From contig CALNVZ010003426.1 in NCBI GenBank assembly GCA_940671915.1, forward strand, positions 41,597,770-41,661,769: a DNA stretch of 64,000 nucleotides, given 5' to 3'. Source of the stretch: Paracentrotus lividus (taxonomy: Eukaryota > Echinodermata > Echinoidea > Camarodonta > Echinidae). Made by a program: the position numbers and the translations under genes. The notes beneath the pieces were generated by a model. That model was not told the origin of the DNA. It saw nothing but the letters and a program-made list of their open reading frames with translations, and ran no database searches. Positions 22,680 through 37,213 of the stretch are shown here, in pieces (the first letter of the stretch is position 1; each line of letters opens with the position of its first letter).

Positions 22680-24356
22680 TACACAACAAAAAAAGTAAGT
22701 CCCCCCCCCGCGTGCCCCTAATCAAAATGATGTAACTTTTGAACGAGCTTGTTTTTTGTACGATAATTTAGAGGAAAGTTTTATCCACTTATTAAGTACC
22801 TCCTGTGAAAAAATGACATCGATCACTTGAGACATGCATGAGTAATCAACGTTAAAGCAAAAATGGACATTTTCAAAAGTCACAAAGGTCATTTTTCAGG
22901 TCTGTAAAAATAACAATTTGTAAAATTTTCTTTTTACCTTGTGTTTTAACATTTTTGTGGATTTATCATCCAAAATTTGATCATCCAACACCAATCCCGA
23001 CACATTTCACTATTTTTATGGATGAGTGAGCACAAGTTTAAGAATTATGTTCAGGCCTCCGAAAATGGTAAATCCAACAATTTTATTCAAAGAATTGACA
23101 TCAGATATATCATCAACATTATCGACACATTTTGTGAGAAAATGAGCACTATTCGTCGTGTCATGGACGAGTGAGCACACTTTAAAGGTGACTTTTGTGA
23201 CTTTTGTATTGACAATTTTGATTTAACGTGTGTTTATTCATGCATGACTCAAAGGTTTTATCTCATTTTCGCACATAAGTTAGTCGATAAGTGTATAAAC
23301 ATAACCGCCAAACGACATTACTCAAGACCTTTTTGTTAAAAAGTTCCAGCATGTTGATTTGGGGCTTGTTTTTGCTTCGAGATTGTACACAATGTCAATG
23401 GAGAGGAAATCAAAATTTTAACAAAATTGAAATTCGGCTTAATTTCATTGAGGATTTTTGTTAATTCTACTGGGAGTTTTTTCACAAAACTTGGCACACA
23501 AGTTCAGGGTGGTGCTAACTAACAGGAACAAACGCTAAATGAGAATCTGATAAGGTACGGGGTGGGGCCAAAGCTTATGAAATTCCTTCTTATTTACATA
23601 TTTTTCTAATAACTTCTGCTCACTGAAGCATAAAACACTGGAATTTTCGTGAAACTCGAATCAAATGAACTATCCAAGAAGGTCTGTGACAATTATCCAA
23701 AGTAAGCGATTGAATTCTAGTCCACAAGCGAAAAAATGGCTTTTCACGTATCAAGTGTTCATTGAAGCGTGAATTTTTAATAAAATGCCATAGCATGATT
23801 GAAAACAATTATTTGACATACACATAACAAAAAAATGTTGATAAAATGATTTTATTACACAAAATTGAACAATACTTAACAATGGAATTTGAAAGTGTCC
23901 TTTTTTGTTTTTATCAGGTGTTCATTCAACCGAATGATGAATACGTTTAAAAACTCTTGCCAATGCATATCGCAAATCATCAATTAAAAGTAAAAATGTG
24001 TGAAAATGCAGTTTTTGCAAATTTTACTCATTTTACCAACCGTGAAATTAATGCAAAAGTCGTTTGATGTGTTAGAAATTAAGGGCAGCAACCCTCTGAA
24101 CATATCTTTTGTTAAAGTCTGAATTTGTTCCAAATCATTGAATTAAAGTTATGAAACTGTCCTTGTGACTTTCGAAAAGTGACATTTTTGTCTTTTGACT
24201 GTGCTCATTGACGCATGACTTAACAACTTTCAGTAAAATTCACCAAATGGTAGCGATAAAATTACCTAGAAGCACATGTAATGACATTCGTAAAACTTCC
24301 TCTTGGTTCAAAAGTACATCATTTGATTAGGGGGGACTTACTTTTTTTGTTGTGTA
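22680..24356. mobile_element. Long-TIR DNA transposon, about 1.7 kb, non-autonomous
   Basis: The left end starts CACAACAAAAAAAGTAAG with a C run, then CTAATCAAA and ATGATGTA. The right end is its reverse complement, and both ends are flanked by TA. Pairing continues imperfectly inward for about 200 bp, through a CATGCATGA / TCATGCG block and an AAAGTCACAA block. A third version of the inner block lies near 23175-23270. No transposase is recognisable, and frames inside (for example 23620-23808) match nothing I know. The TA flanks suggest a Tc1/mariner-type element. The allelic copy is at about 38335-39875, and a related left end occurs at 63413. Confidence 0.7.
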
Positions 24357-24857
24357 TACATAAAATTGTTCACTAAAATGTACCCCCCAGCTGAAAAAAA
24401 TTATTTAATAAATAAGCAGTGTCCATTATTGTATCATGAACATTTCCCTTTCTTCGACATGACGTGACTGTTTATATTGAGAGTTAATCTTAACACCGCG
24501 AACGACAAGAACGTCTAGCAAAGTGGAGATAGATTAGGTGTCTTTTTGACAACCCTTCTTCTGCGGGAGGCGACAGAAACATAAATATGGCTGGGTGTTT
24601 GAGTAAGCACGACGAATGCAATCCCAATTCCCATATGAGGATGCATTTTGATGAAGGCATAGAATGACAATTCAACACAATCAAGACAGCCACCAAGATA
24701 TATGAGAGGACTATGTGCTGTGTATATTCCATTAAATCTTGGCATAATTAACCTTACCGAAGCAAAACAACAAATAATTAATTGTCAGATTTGAGTCTTG
24801 AGACAAGTTACTCATTTCTTATCTGGCGTGTTAATCTAGGCAATAAAAAGATGCACG

Positions 24858-24888
<31 letters not shown>

Positions 24889-25892
24889 GGGGGGGGGGGT
24901 CACTTGTGAGTCATTATTCAAAGTAACATTGTATTCATCAGACAGTCAGGCTTAAAAATGAAAAATATATATATATAGTATAGTATACTATATATGAATT
25001 TATATTAGTATAATTATATAAGGTATTAAGTAAGAATAGTGTGTTTGGCCACTGAAAGGGAAATAGTGAGCGATAAAGAGGAATTGGCTAATTAGAGCGT
25101 TAGTGGCGCGAGGCGCTATGATATGAGATTGGTGGCTAGTAATATAACAGTATAATGGATAGTAAATGTAGAGCAAATTCTTGGGCATGGGTCGAATTGG
25201 GGGCGAGTTCGAGCTGTATAATATGCTACACGATTAAATTGGCGCGCTATTGGGGGCTTATGGCGATAGAGTCATAATCGGCATGGTGATTTAATTGTTA
25301 TCGGGGCTTTATGACGAAAGCTGTTCTGAATCCGCGCAAGCCAGTGTTGCGTGTACATTATAGGATTCAAAAGCCGTCGATATTAAATGAAAATGCTAAG
25401 AGATGAAATTCAGAAAGACTTATGGGATCGTAAGCTTGGCACGTGACTAGCCGGTGTTAATATGAATGGTAGCTATGGCTGTATGTATAATAGTAACTGA
25501 GCTGATATTGAGCGTAGTTCAAATGGTTAGCGACATAAAAAGAACGTAGAATTTAGTAGAGAATCTGTTACTTTCGGCTGATTATAGCTGTCAGGGCAAA
25601 GATCTAACAAGCGCGGGCTGTATCTTATAGCCGAGGTTCCGTGATAGAGCGATCGTTAGTTGTTGATTGTGATGTCCATGGGCATGTCATGATCATTGAA
25701 TCTGTAATGGCAGCCCTGAGCGTGTGGGCAAATGTCAGTGTGCATTCGTTGCTGTCTCGAGCGTGCTATTGAGAGATTTAATTGCGGGCGGGTTGCCCTT
25801 GGGCGACTGAGATTATAGTAGTATGCGCGCCTGAAATGGAGTAGTAGTTTCTAATATAGTATGACGAGTGCTGCATTTTTGATGTATTATAT
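24357..25892. other. No gene seen; degraded contig end
   Basis: Holds a T run followed by a G run at about 24861-24899 and a TA-rich patch at 24964-25020. From about 24990 to the gap the sequence aligns only in islands with the matching part of copy B, with many extra G and A bases. I read this as low-quality consensus, so any frame here is meaningless. Confidence 0.65.
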
Positions 25893-25917
25893 NNNNNNNN
25901 NNNNNNNNNNNNNNNNN
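25893..25917. other. Assembly gap, 25 N
   Basis: A run of exactly 25 undetermined bases. The 15-kb segment to its left is repeated immediately to its right, so the gap very likely marks a join between overlapping contigs and not truly missing sequence. Confidence 0.99.
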
Positions 25918-28900
25918 CCACGAATCGGCCAAATTATTCAAAATGCTTAACTCAAATCGAGAAATTATGTAGTAACATACAGGTCAAGCTAATTATAGAA
26001 GGATACAGAGAAGGAGAGAGAAAGAAATATAGCAGAGTTAGAGGAGAGACAGTGCAGAGAGAGATGGATAGAGAGATTCTATTTTTACTCTTGGTTCTAT
26101 TTCAGGAATAATACATGGGTAACATGCCTCATTAAAAAATAAAATTGGGCTTGACTATGCTTGGAATACAAAACGGATTATGTTGTCGGCATAATCTTTA
26201 AAAACCTAATAGAAAGACAGATAAAGAGAAATAAATTTATGCCATGCCTGGGTAAAAGGTTTTATATATTTGTCCCTTACCAAAAAAATCAACGTTTCAA
26301 ATGCCCTTTTGAATGATTTTTCTTTTACAATTTCCCATAAATTCGCTGTTGAGTTGAAACATGCGTGTAAATTCAGGGCAAATTATGGAAATTACAGATA
26401 ACATAATGAATCAAATTAACAACATATCAATGTAGATCAATAGATGCTTTTTTTAAAAAGTTTTTCTCTGATTTGTTCATTTTTAATGGGCGATGTGGAG
26501 AATGTTTTAGTTGATGCATATGCGGCAATAATTGGTATGCTGAATTCTTATAAATCATTTTTGTAAGACATCAGACAAGGACTTGTGTTTATAGTAAATT
26601 CGGACTTTCTACTGTTATATAATTTATATTCTATTAATTAAAGTATTTATCTGTCTCATTTTTAACACACAACTCGAGTAACATTAGAAGAATTATCCTC
26701 TTTAATACTTCAGATAGCTTTTTAAAGTATATTTATAATGGATGGTAAAGCCTATCGCGACATGTCCACACACAAAAAAAATATTTTATATATTTAATGT
26801 ATTTGATCGACCTGAATATAAAATAAGAAGTTTACTCTCTGTGTCAAATTGCGGTAGCAATTAATAGAGAAGTGTAGTAAATTCGTGTCATAAAACTTTT
26901 TTTTTCTTCTTGCTTTCGGACAACATATCTCATTTTGAATTCATTGGCATAAGACTTTAGCTACAACCTAAGGGGTAGTAGATTAATGTTGGCGTAATGA
27001 AAATCTAGATCTTGTCTTTATCTCATTTTGATCCTTCAAGAAATCCATAATCAAACCCATTTAGTATCGCTCCTAAAAAGAAATCTGAACCTTTGCATTG
27101 CCCTCAGACGGCTACCATTATGCAACTGGTTCCCGGGGGGAAACCCAGGGGGCCCCCCCATGGGTAAAGGATGCCGGTGGGGGTTGGGTAACCCAGTCAA
27201 TATCTAGTAGACTGGGATTTCAAAAAAATTACCTTATTTTCCGTTAGTACACTTTTCGAAGCAACCTGATTTCCAAACCATTCACAAAATCACGTTTTTT
27301 ACTACGGCATGTATTTTAACAAGTCGATCTGATATTGCATTTTAAGTCGAATGAAGCGCACACAAAGGCCTTGTCGATTTTGTTGTTGTGTGTTGTTGTA
27401 AGTAATGGGTGCGGAGGGGGGGGGGGGGGAACTATCCGTATATTTAATATACCGTTAAAGTTCTTTTAACATCAAGTACAACGTATTAGAATAGCTGGTG
27501 AGTCATGTGCACAAAACTATGCAAACATATGAGGTTTGCTTTATTCTTGTTACGTATATGATCATATTCAACTTAGCGTTTTTCCACTTTCCTTCTGTTT
27601 CTCCTTCATTCAAATAAGAAGTCGTTATAGTTGCGGTATACCTCATTTAATTCCACCAAACTTCCCTTACAAGCACTGGCACAACTACCCAAAATTTTGA
27701 TTACCAAGTGGTTGCTCACGACACCTTTGTTCGGGAATCTGGTCGACTTGCATTTTTGCCTTACACTGTAAAGGATAAAACACTGGAATGTTTTCAGCAT
27801 GCTTCACTAAAGCTGCTGACCGAAATAAATCAACGCATTTCTTTATCTCCCTCGGTGCAAAAGTGCAAAAATAAGATGACGATGTTGTAAGGCGTATGAA
27901 GAGTACCACTGGGAAAAAATCGCGAGTATCTAAAGGTCAAGAGACACGGCTGCAAGAGAGTAAATGTAAAGTATTTTTATTAGTATTAGAGGTTTATTAA
28001 TAACAAGGAGTTTTACAGGGAATATGGAAGTACGAGGAGAAGAAAAGAAGAACTACGGTAAGAGCGCAAGATGTCGTTTTATTCCATTTCTTCATTACCA
28101 AATATTCAAACTGTTGAAATATGATAATATATCAGGCAACTTTAACTTGAAACAAAAAAATAAAGTGGATTAATAAAGAATTTAAATATTCGATTTTTTT
28201 ATATTTTTTTTGCCACTTTCAACACATCATGCACATAGTGAAGAACAGTTTATCCTATCCATTCTATTGCGGACTTCTTTTATTGCCGCCTGTTGAAGAC
28301 ACAAATCGAGGCCATGTTTTATGCAAAATCTCTCCGACTACACGTAAAGATGGGTTTGAAACGTCTCATTAGTTCTCCTTGTCGTCCTTCCCGAACAATT
28401 TGGACATCCGGATGGTAAGCCAAGTAAAATGGCGTCCTTTCTCAGCTAGGCGAGGTAAGCGTTACTGATAATTTTCTTACATCGCCATCTTACCTCAACT
28501 GGTCACTGACGAGGTTCCGTGTCTAGTTCGAGAAAGTAGGTATAAAGAGGACCTCATATAATTCTTCCACAATCAAGGCTTGTCTTGCCTGTCTGTTGCA
28601 AATCACATTATGCCGGAATAGGCTGGCAAAACCATGCGGCAATCTTTACACTGCTGGCGTTTTGTATATATCGCTGGCCAATTTTAGATGAATGCGACGA
28701 CGTGACAGATATCTGCCTTCTTTTCCGTCGCCATTTCCACACCTGAAATATACCTTAACGTCTCCACCGTCCAAAATCCGGTTGCATTTTCGGCAGTCGA
28801 GAGACATATATCGCCAGTGTGAAAGTCATTAGCTGAAAGTAAGGCAAATGATATGAAGTGATTGTAAGCCTTCCATGCCTATGCATTTTTAACTACTAGC

Positions 28901-31900
28901 AATCATGTTCTCGAGAATGCAGACCTTGCAACTCGTGCCAACCACCATCTACATCGACTTGAAAACATTGTTTCTGAGTATAAAAGGATGTTGTGACCAA
29001 AAGATTTAAGGTATTGGATTTGTAAGATAATGCTCTAGATGAAACAAGAAACAGAATAAAAAGACGTTACGTTAGAATAGGTGATTCGGGTTTTCACAAA
29101 ATAGTAGACATTTCTTCTCGAAACACCTAAAAAGTTTCGGAAAAGTTTCAATAATGTTTAAATTTGTAGTTTTAAAAATGTCAAATTTTTCTTAAAATTT
29201 ATCCATTGGTTATTCCCCCCTTTTTATATTTATCAGTCTACCTCGATTCATTTGTAGAGCTGACAGATGACACAAAATAGAAAAGATCTAAAAACATCAA
29301 AAGTGCCCAAGAAAGAACTTGATGGTTGCACATGTTTCCACCCTTATTAACAGGAAACAGTAGCATTACCTTTTTTAAAGCCCGGCAATTCAAACTAGCC
29401 TCAGTTCTTCGTTTACATGAGGAAGACAACATTTTATCAATTGCCCTAAATACTTCAGCCACACCTGCCGACTTCCATGCAATCTATACGGAATTAATTG
29501 TTCCGCAAATCAGATTGGATATCAGCCGAACAAAAACGAGTTGTACAATCAGTGGTCAGATACCGCAATGTCGGTTAAAATTCGACTTCCCGTTTGTGGC
29601 TCTTCACCTGTGCAATTCCCTATATCACAACCGTTACTTTTCCCCTTAATATTTAGTTAATTTCTTTTTTCCTATTTCTTTCTTCTCTTTCGTATTGATC
29701 TCCACTATCATGTTTGAATTACCCCCCCCCCCCCTTTCTGCATTATCGTGCTGGTCTCTTCCGAAGTCTTGATTATTACAACATTAACCTATTTCTCATG
29801 CCGCCGTTTGTGTGCCCAATTAAAAAAGTTATATTATAAAATAAAGAAGTTACTATATCACCTAAAATTTCTGTTTTTTTTTCCCCCTTATATTGTTTCT
29901 CAATAAAACCTATATTATCATGTAATTCATCAAATTAGCATGCAGCGCACATCCCTATACACTCAGTCGGCATAATCCGTACTATGCTTGTGGTGTGCCA
30001 CAGGGGAACGACGCTCTTCCCGGTTCTTAGTGAAAGGGAGACAAGGAGGAATGGATATGTCCGAGAAAGATGAAAGCTGTAATTCAATTTCAGGCTTTGC
30101 AATAAGATCCAACTATTGGAGAAGGAAAAAATTGCCGGTAATTGGAAAAACAAGAGGTTTGGCTTTCTAGCATTATCCTGATTATTGAGAAGTCAAAGAA
30201 ATCGGGGCAAGCATGGACTGCGTATGCAGACTTTTGTTTTTAGAAAATCAGTCCAATATGGGTGGATAGAGACGAGAATCCAACATCGTTCTGTTTTAAA
30301 GAAATGGAATTGAACGGTATTTTTCTTCTCTCTTTTTAGAATGGTATTTAATTATTGCCTAAATAACTACAAACTAAATGATTGAATTAGAATTGTATAA
30401 AGAAGAAGATTTACACATAATCAAAAAGAAAAATCTGTTTATGCAGAAACCAAGATTTTACCCAATACATTGATAATTGCTTTTTGTTGCAAACTGTTAT
30501 GTCTAGTTATTGTTATTTTTTTCTCAAATTATTTATATTTTTCATTTCGCATATCTCTCCATGTAGGAAAACCATTCTTAAACATAAGGGAAGCTTACTT
30601 TTGGCGACCACGTACTGCTGGAATATTTTTATTCGAATCAGTCTAAAAAGGTGGATGGACTTATGAACCCGTTTACATCTAGTACTTTTTCGGTGGGTCT
30701 CAAAAGACTTGGATTTGTCGAATTACCCATGGCAACAATAAGTGTTGATGGACACCAAAAGCGATTTCAGTTATGTTATCTACGGCATTCCAGTGTCCAG
30801 CGGTTCATTTAAGATTTTACTACATCAAGGGACATGGCAGAGTAGGTTAATTGCAGCCCCTGGAACTCCGTCAAAAGCCACATCCTCAGTCTGTCCCTCC
30901 CTTCTCTAATATATCTCTGTTCCACCTACCATAGTTAAGTGTTTTCATAGATGTGATGTATACATATATTTCAAATTTACATTTCAAAATTAATAATAAC
31001 AAATCGTGCTTTCCTTAGCAGTTTATCTATTAAAGGTGATTTATGAATGCATTTCGTGTTATCTTTACACGCTAATATATGAAGGACAGCACATAATAAA
31101 GATGCACAAATATGTGTAAAAAATGATGATTTATAACCCCAAAAAACCATCGGAAATGGAGTAGGCAGCCATACCGAGTTATAAAAGGGTGTAAATGTGC
31201 GTTTACAGACAATGCATTTTTATTATTAAAAAAATGGTGCGAAAATGTCAGAACACCTCCAAAAAGAAATCACAACAAGCGGAAACAAATTAGTGTTATT
31301 CATGTGCAAAGAAAATTGAGCAGATTCTCTAATACATTACAAACAGGATTACTTCGCTTCCTGCTTGCAATTTTACAGCAGTTATTATTTAGGATTATTT
31401 AAATTTCTTGAGAATTTAAATAACAAGCTATGGAATCGCAGAGAGTTGTTATCATAGTTTTTAGGTTTGAATAAGCCATGCTTGCAAGTCACCGGAATTT
31501 CCTACACTCATTTTCCCTCCATTAACTAGTTGTTTCAGGTCTACCCATTGTGGTTATGTAAATGGCGATGTCAGTTCATAAATAATTCATTGCATAACAT
31601 CATTATTGCAACCTTTACATTTGTGGCTATTTTTCATCCTTACCGAACATTAATATAGCAAAGGGAACATTGACAAATTCAATAAATTTATTAAACACAT
31701 ACCTCTACAAAGTTATGTAATCCCTTTGACAATTTAATGGCAAATTACCAAACATGCATCACGTGTTATACTTTATAAATTTCAATACGAAGTTTGTTGA
31801 TAGAAATATTCAGCAAACTTATTGTTTGAAGTTAGTTTTTTTTTTTTATTTAATATGAAGATGTTGATGAGAACCGATAAAGGGAATGGATTTAGTTCTT

Positions 31901-32649
31901 GAAAAGGAAGAGAGGAAAAAAAAGATAGTGTGATTATTATTAGGCACAGAATGATATGAAAAGGCGATGGTAGCCAGGTTGGACAACCTCCATTTCACGA
32001 ATCCAAAAATACCGACCACGAAGACGTGGCATTGGAAAATCTCCTTAAGCTTATATTTCGGAGAACTTGTGGGATTTATTTCAAGAAAATAAAAATGGAC
32101 CTGGATTGTTATTTCCCTAGGGCAGAGAGGCGTACGTGTACACTTTCGCTTCCCAATGTATTTCTTCCGCTCTTCTGGCTTTTCTTCTATGAACTGTGTA
32201 TTTTTATTATTTGGGGGAAACAACATAAATAAAGGAAAATTACAAAATCAGTTCATTAGTAGTGCAAATGGACTTGATAAAATACAAAGAATTTCAAACA
32301 ATAACACCAGCGATTAAATTATTTATTTTGCTACCATAGATTAAAATTAAAGAAACAACGCAAAATTATATTGTTTAAATCCGACATGTAAAGATTTGTC
32401 ATAATATTCGGTAAAGCCCTTTTTTCTCTACATACATGATTTAATGTCATTCAATATTTCGAAGGTCTCAACTTAGTAATTTGAACATTGAACTTTTTAA
32501 AGAACACGCAGATATTGCAATTGACAATCACTTTGTGGCATTTGTATAGCACATAAAGTCTGCAACAGGTTTTTTTTTTTTTTTTTTGCTATATATATAT
32601 ATATATATAATTTTTTTTTTGTTCAAACGCTATTTGACAAGCTCATTTT

Positions 32650-32777
32650 ACCTTGTAACATAAAGATTACATTGGTTTTTACGAATTGATTTCAATTCGT
32701 AGTCTATGGTAAACTGAATGCTAACACTTACAATTAATCATACGATTGACTTATTCTCCCTTTTAAGTTACAGCGGT
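32650..32777. mobile_element. Hairpin MITE, allelic copy
   Basis: Counterpart of the element at 17931-18055, with ends ACCTTGTAAC and GTTACAGCGGT and the same ACGATTGA-type inner hairpin. Extra bases relative to the other copy fit the indel noise of this part of copy B. Confidence 0.55.
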
Positions 32778-35700
32778 GAGGAAGTTGTCTTTCAAATGCC
32801 AAAGCAACCAAAAATACCTGACAGCGTAGGTGGGTGAATCTCCTGGGCACTGATTCCTTTAACATGGGATAACATTAGTAAAAGTGACCAGGCATCCATC
32901 ATTTGTGTTTCTTCCACGACGAAGTTCATTCATCACAAACACCCACCCACACATTATACTTAAAGAAAACGTACAGGTTAGCTCAAGGATACCTGTAGAC
33001 ATTAGTATTTTATTCATGCCATCAGGTTTTGGAAGATTGTGGGTGATTTTATGAAAGAAAAGCTTTTGGTAATTTTCGAGGCTAATCAGAAGTAATGATA
33101 TTTTGAAAAACTATTAAATGGTTTTTCTTCATTGCTAACGTTAAAAGTGCCTAAATTATTTTGAGTCTGACAGCTAGTACAAGAGTTTAAATAAGTTTGG
33201 TATGAAAGATTGAGATTCATTACTGTATTATCCATAATGTTTCATCTAGGCAACCTCTAAAATCTCATGAACGGATGTGTATGTGGTGGGATGCGTTTAT
33301 GCGATTCACTAGCTTTAAATTTAAGGCAATTGTTAACAGAAATTTTATCTAAACTTATTAGAAAAACAGCTAAAATACACTAGGAACATAAGTTGTTGTT
33401 GTTCATATTGACATAATGTATGCTTGCTCATTTTGTATATGACTGAACAGGGGCGAAGATTACATTATGCTTTTGTTAACATTGCAGGCCCAATAAATCC
33501 CTGTGCGATGTGACAAAAAGAGAAGGCATGTCCTATTAAAAATATGAAGCATCACGGCTCCTAAAAAATTCAAGTCCCATCACGCCCACGAAATATCATA
33601 TTTCTGTAGATCGAATTGCCACAGTGAAACACGGAATCAAGCGAGAGCGATGCGTAAAATATGAAGAAATACGTATACAATTATTACACAACAAAAATTC
33701 ATAAATCATTTTGCCCTTTTTACAAAATATCTCTATGCCGACGAGAAAGTGATTTACTTTTAATATAATTGTATTTCTTTTATTCTTGTTTGCATATTTT
33801 TGGTATTTTTTCCCCGGGAGGAGCTGTCCGGGTACCTGATTTTTCCAGACTATAAGTTTTTATAGTTATAGCGCAAGCTTTCAGGAGCTACATGACGTCT
33901 TTCGGCCCCCGCCTTTTTTTGTTTTCTGTTTTGTTTGTTTTGTTTTTGTTTTTTCGTTTTCAGGCACGGACAAGAAAGGTTGCTGAGCTCTCGCGCAACC
34001 TTTGTCAAAAAGCAAGTAATCGCAGGATGGTGACGTTATAACGACAACACGCACGACAAGTTGTGACCATTAATATTCAATATGCTTCTAACCTGTGGGA
34101 CGTAATCTTCAGTTAATGGTGTCTGACTTGTGGGACTGCATTTATCTGAATGACAGTGTTATCCCATTTCAAGCACTAGATTTTAGTATGTTTTAGTGGG
34201 AATCGTCGAGGTTGACGATAATTCTTTTCGGTAATTTATTTGTTTTGAGAGGAGGAGATTTTCGACGTATTTTCTTCCTTTTTTTTTTTTTTTTTTTTTT
34301 AATGTATAATCATTTCTCAAGTATTTGTTGTAAAAGCCTTTCTCTTGAAAAAATGTGATATCATAAATAAATGAAATTCATGAAAATATTTTGAGCAAAA
34401 CGTTTTATATAATCACAAATATTACAATATTTAATATACCATCATATCTAGTTAAGACCGTTATTCCTAAAAGGCATCCCACCAATTAAATGATGAGGGG
34501 TTTTAGGTGAATCGAGGGAGTTGTAGAACCTTTTATGAAAAGAAGTGCTCGGAGGTAAGTAACGAGTAGGGATTCTCCATCTTACCAATCAATTATTCAA
34601 CATCTTTTATCCCTAAGTAGATGCTTGCTTTGGGCTATGACTCTCTAAGCCCTAAATGCACATATTTAGTCTATGTACAAGTATACCATCTATTCTTTGT
34701 GTTCAAATCATTGGCTACTTTTTGTTTTGTTTTGTAGTATTAATACTATTATATTACTACTGTCTGAAATATCAGCGTTTTCTCCATCAGGTTATTTATT
34801 ATTAATTATTATTATTAATAATTATAATTATCATTTGTGATATTTCTAAGCGGGAAAAAAAAATCACATTTACCACATAACTCATGAAACAGAGTCGCAA
34901 ACAGAAAGATGTAGACGAACCAAATCTAATTACATTGCTTCACTGACAAATTCTTAACCCTACCATCTTACCAGTCAGAACGAGTCCAGAGAAAGTTGTA
35001 TTAACACACACTACTGATGTGATGTCACTTAAACAAGAATCCAAACCAAAAATGTTATTATTAATAGAATTAACACTAACTTGGTCACGGTCCGGCAATT
35101 AATTCTTTAAATAGGCATTTCGTATGTTTCGTTTTTGTTTTTCAAACTTAAAATGTTCTAAAAAATTTAGATTTATGTCACGTGTATTTTGAATATATGA
35201 TATTATATGTTTATGAAAAGTGGCAAAACGGAAAATAACCTACTTAGTTTGAAACGTTTGATTGATGCCGATGTGTAATGAATTCTGATAAACTGCCACG
35301 ATCCATAGCGGATTACCGTTTTAAAAATCCATTATATCGATGCGCAATCGACTGCCCTTAGACGGTAATTGCTTCTTGAATGAGAGAGAGAACAAAAAAT
35401 CACAATTTGCATGCAAAACAAGGTATCATTGAATTCGTTTAAGAGAAAATTTAAATTAAAACATTACATGTCTGTTTTATGTTATGCTTTAATGGATAAT
35501 CTGAAAACATTCAGGGAAAAAGAGAACGAGTAACAAGTGACAAAATATGACCATAATCGAAACACTCATTTGCGATGTATATTCATTGTTTGTCCGTATA
35601 CTGTCTACCTTTCACAATGTTAGAGATATACGTTGCCTTTTGTGGAATAAAGTAACTTACGCCATTGTCATAATATTTTATTTTGTTCTTCTATATTATA

Positions 35701-36234
35701 CACGACAGAATGGAATATGTCTTCATGGCCCTTACTAAAGCCATTCAGTGAATGTAAACCTGTTGCAGACCCTTGAATACAGAGGATACCCTTTTGGCCT
35801 GTTTATCCGTCTTCTCTACACCATTATCAAAATTCATGGCTATCATAATGCACATCGAGAAAAAGTGATGGAGAAATATTTCCAAAGATTGATTGATGGC
35901 CTGGTGAAATAGGTAGAGGGTCTTCAGGGACCTTTTTTTAGGAACCGTTCTCGAATACCAAATTTACCTAATGGACAACCCTCAGCATAAATCCTTCAAA
36001 TATATTGATTTAAACGAGAAAGCGAAAAACATCGTTGTGCGAATTATCGATTGGTATTTTTGTTTTTGTCTCAATCCAGCCGATAATATTTTTTGCTTAT
36101 ATTTATGCAAACTAAAGTGAAACTGAGATTAAGGTAACATGGCTCCCCATTTCAATGTTTTTATTATATTATTTATTCATTTTTTTTGTTTTTAATTTTT
36201 CCTTCACGGAACGCCAAAATTAAAAATATATATA

Positions 36235-37213
36235 GGGTACATGCAGGTAATATGGGCCAGCATATATATGGCGCCACCTGAAGCAAATCATGTCGTTGAC
36301 CGGTCGACCGGTGACCGGTGACCGGTTGTGAGCACCATAATGTTGTTCATATGAACTGTATACGAAAATATATCGTCCGTGAGAGCATCTGATGCCGAAA
36401 TTTCTCTGAGAAATTGCTGAAAACCAAAAAGTAAGTAAAAACGGCATTTTTTTTACCCTGATGTAAAAGATATTACACAGAATTGTGATGGTGAAAGAGT
36501 GTTTGAGGGGTACCTCAATTGTTTTGTATATTTAGTAAGGCTCATAGTTTCATTTTGATCATTAACTAGCGTGTACAGGTCAATTTGTTTTAGTGAAGGG
36601 TGCATGTGGCATTCAATGCTTCCTGACACAGCAACATTAGTGCAGTAATATGGACATCCAAAATGGCGGAAATGATTCTGTACTTAGTATTGGGATGAGG
36701 CATCAATCTATTTGCTACGATATTTTGGGGTATATTCACAGTATATAATTAATATAAATAACTTATTGATAGGCCTATTATGACTTGTATAATGAAAATA
36801 ATAATTAAAGGATATTAAAAAAAAGAAATAATATACAAAATACATAACTAAGAAATATATAGTCAAAGGATTACTGAAGGGTCTTATAATTCACAATTTA
36901 TATCTTAAAGTTAATGATTTTCAACATTTTAAGCAAATTCCAGACACGGTGTAGATCATTGTAGTTTTTAAAACATACATTAAATACATGTGCCCATATA
37001 CTGCACATGCAGGTAACATGGGCACTTTGGTGATGACGTCAACATTTGAATATTGCAGACAGGGGGCGTTGGTGATAAATTGTTTTTCTTCACAATAAAA
37101 GTTAGAGCCAGTAGTTATTGATTCATATAAACAAAGATTAGACTGTGTGTCATTTTCTAATTTTATGCAAATAGGCAAATGAGCTTAGGGGCCCATATTA
37201 CCTGCATGTACCC
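36235..37213. mobile_element. 979-bp TIR transposon, polymorphic insertion, non-autonomous
   Basis: The ends are a 24-bp perfect inverted repeat starting GGGTACATGCAGGTAATATG, with TA on each side (36233-36234 and 37214-37215). The matching position in copy A (about 21575) has a single TA and no insert, so both occupied and empty alleles are seen. A GCAGGTAATATGGGCC motif at the ends recurs inside the element with small changes near 36642, 36991 (inverted) and 37009. No transposase is recognisable. A minus-strand frame at 36220-36447 has a counterpart in the second family member (45785-46039), but this may only reflect shared repeat sequence. The superfamily is unassigned beyond the TA preference. 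Confidence 0.85.

Larger units (their letters stand above)
10821..25892. repeat. Copy A of a 15-kb duplicated segment, probably one haplotype
   Basis: The sequence from CCACGATCGG onward is repeated in the same order and orientation from 25918. It shares the same MITEs, the same TIR element, the same microsatellites and the same unique sequence between them. Copy A continues smoothly from unique upstream DNA and stops at the N gap. Its last 900 bases or so (from about 24990) align only patchily with copy B and are about half again as long, which suggests poor consensus at a contig end. I interpret this as an unmerged haplotype overlap and not as a biological tandem duplication. Confidence 0.9.

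Noticed and set aside
27125-27180. C/G-rich island in copy B
   Set aside because: The matching sequence in copy A is ordinary, and the copy B version is full of stretched G and C runs, so it is most likely consensus error.
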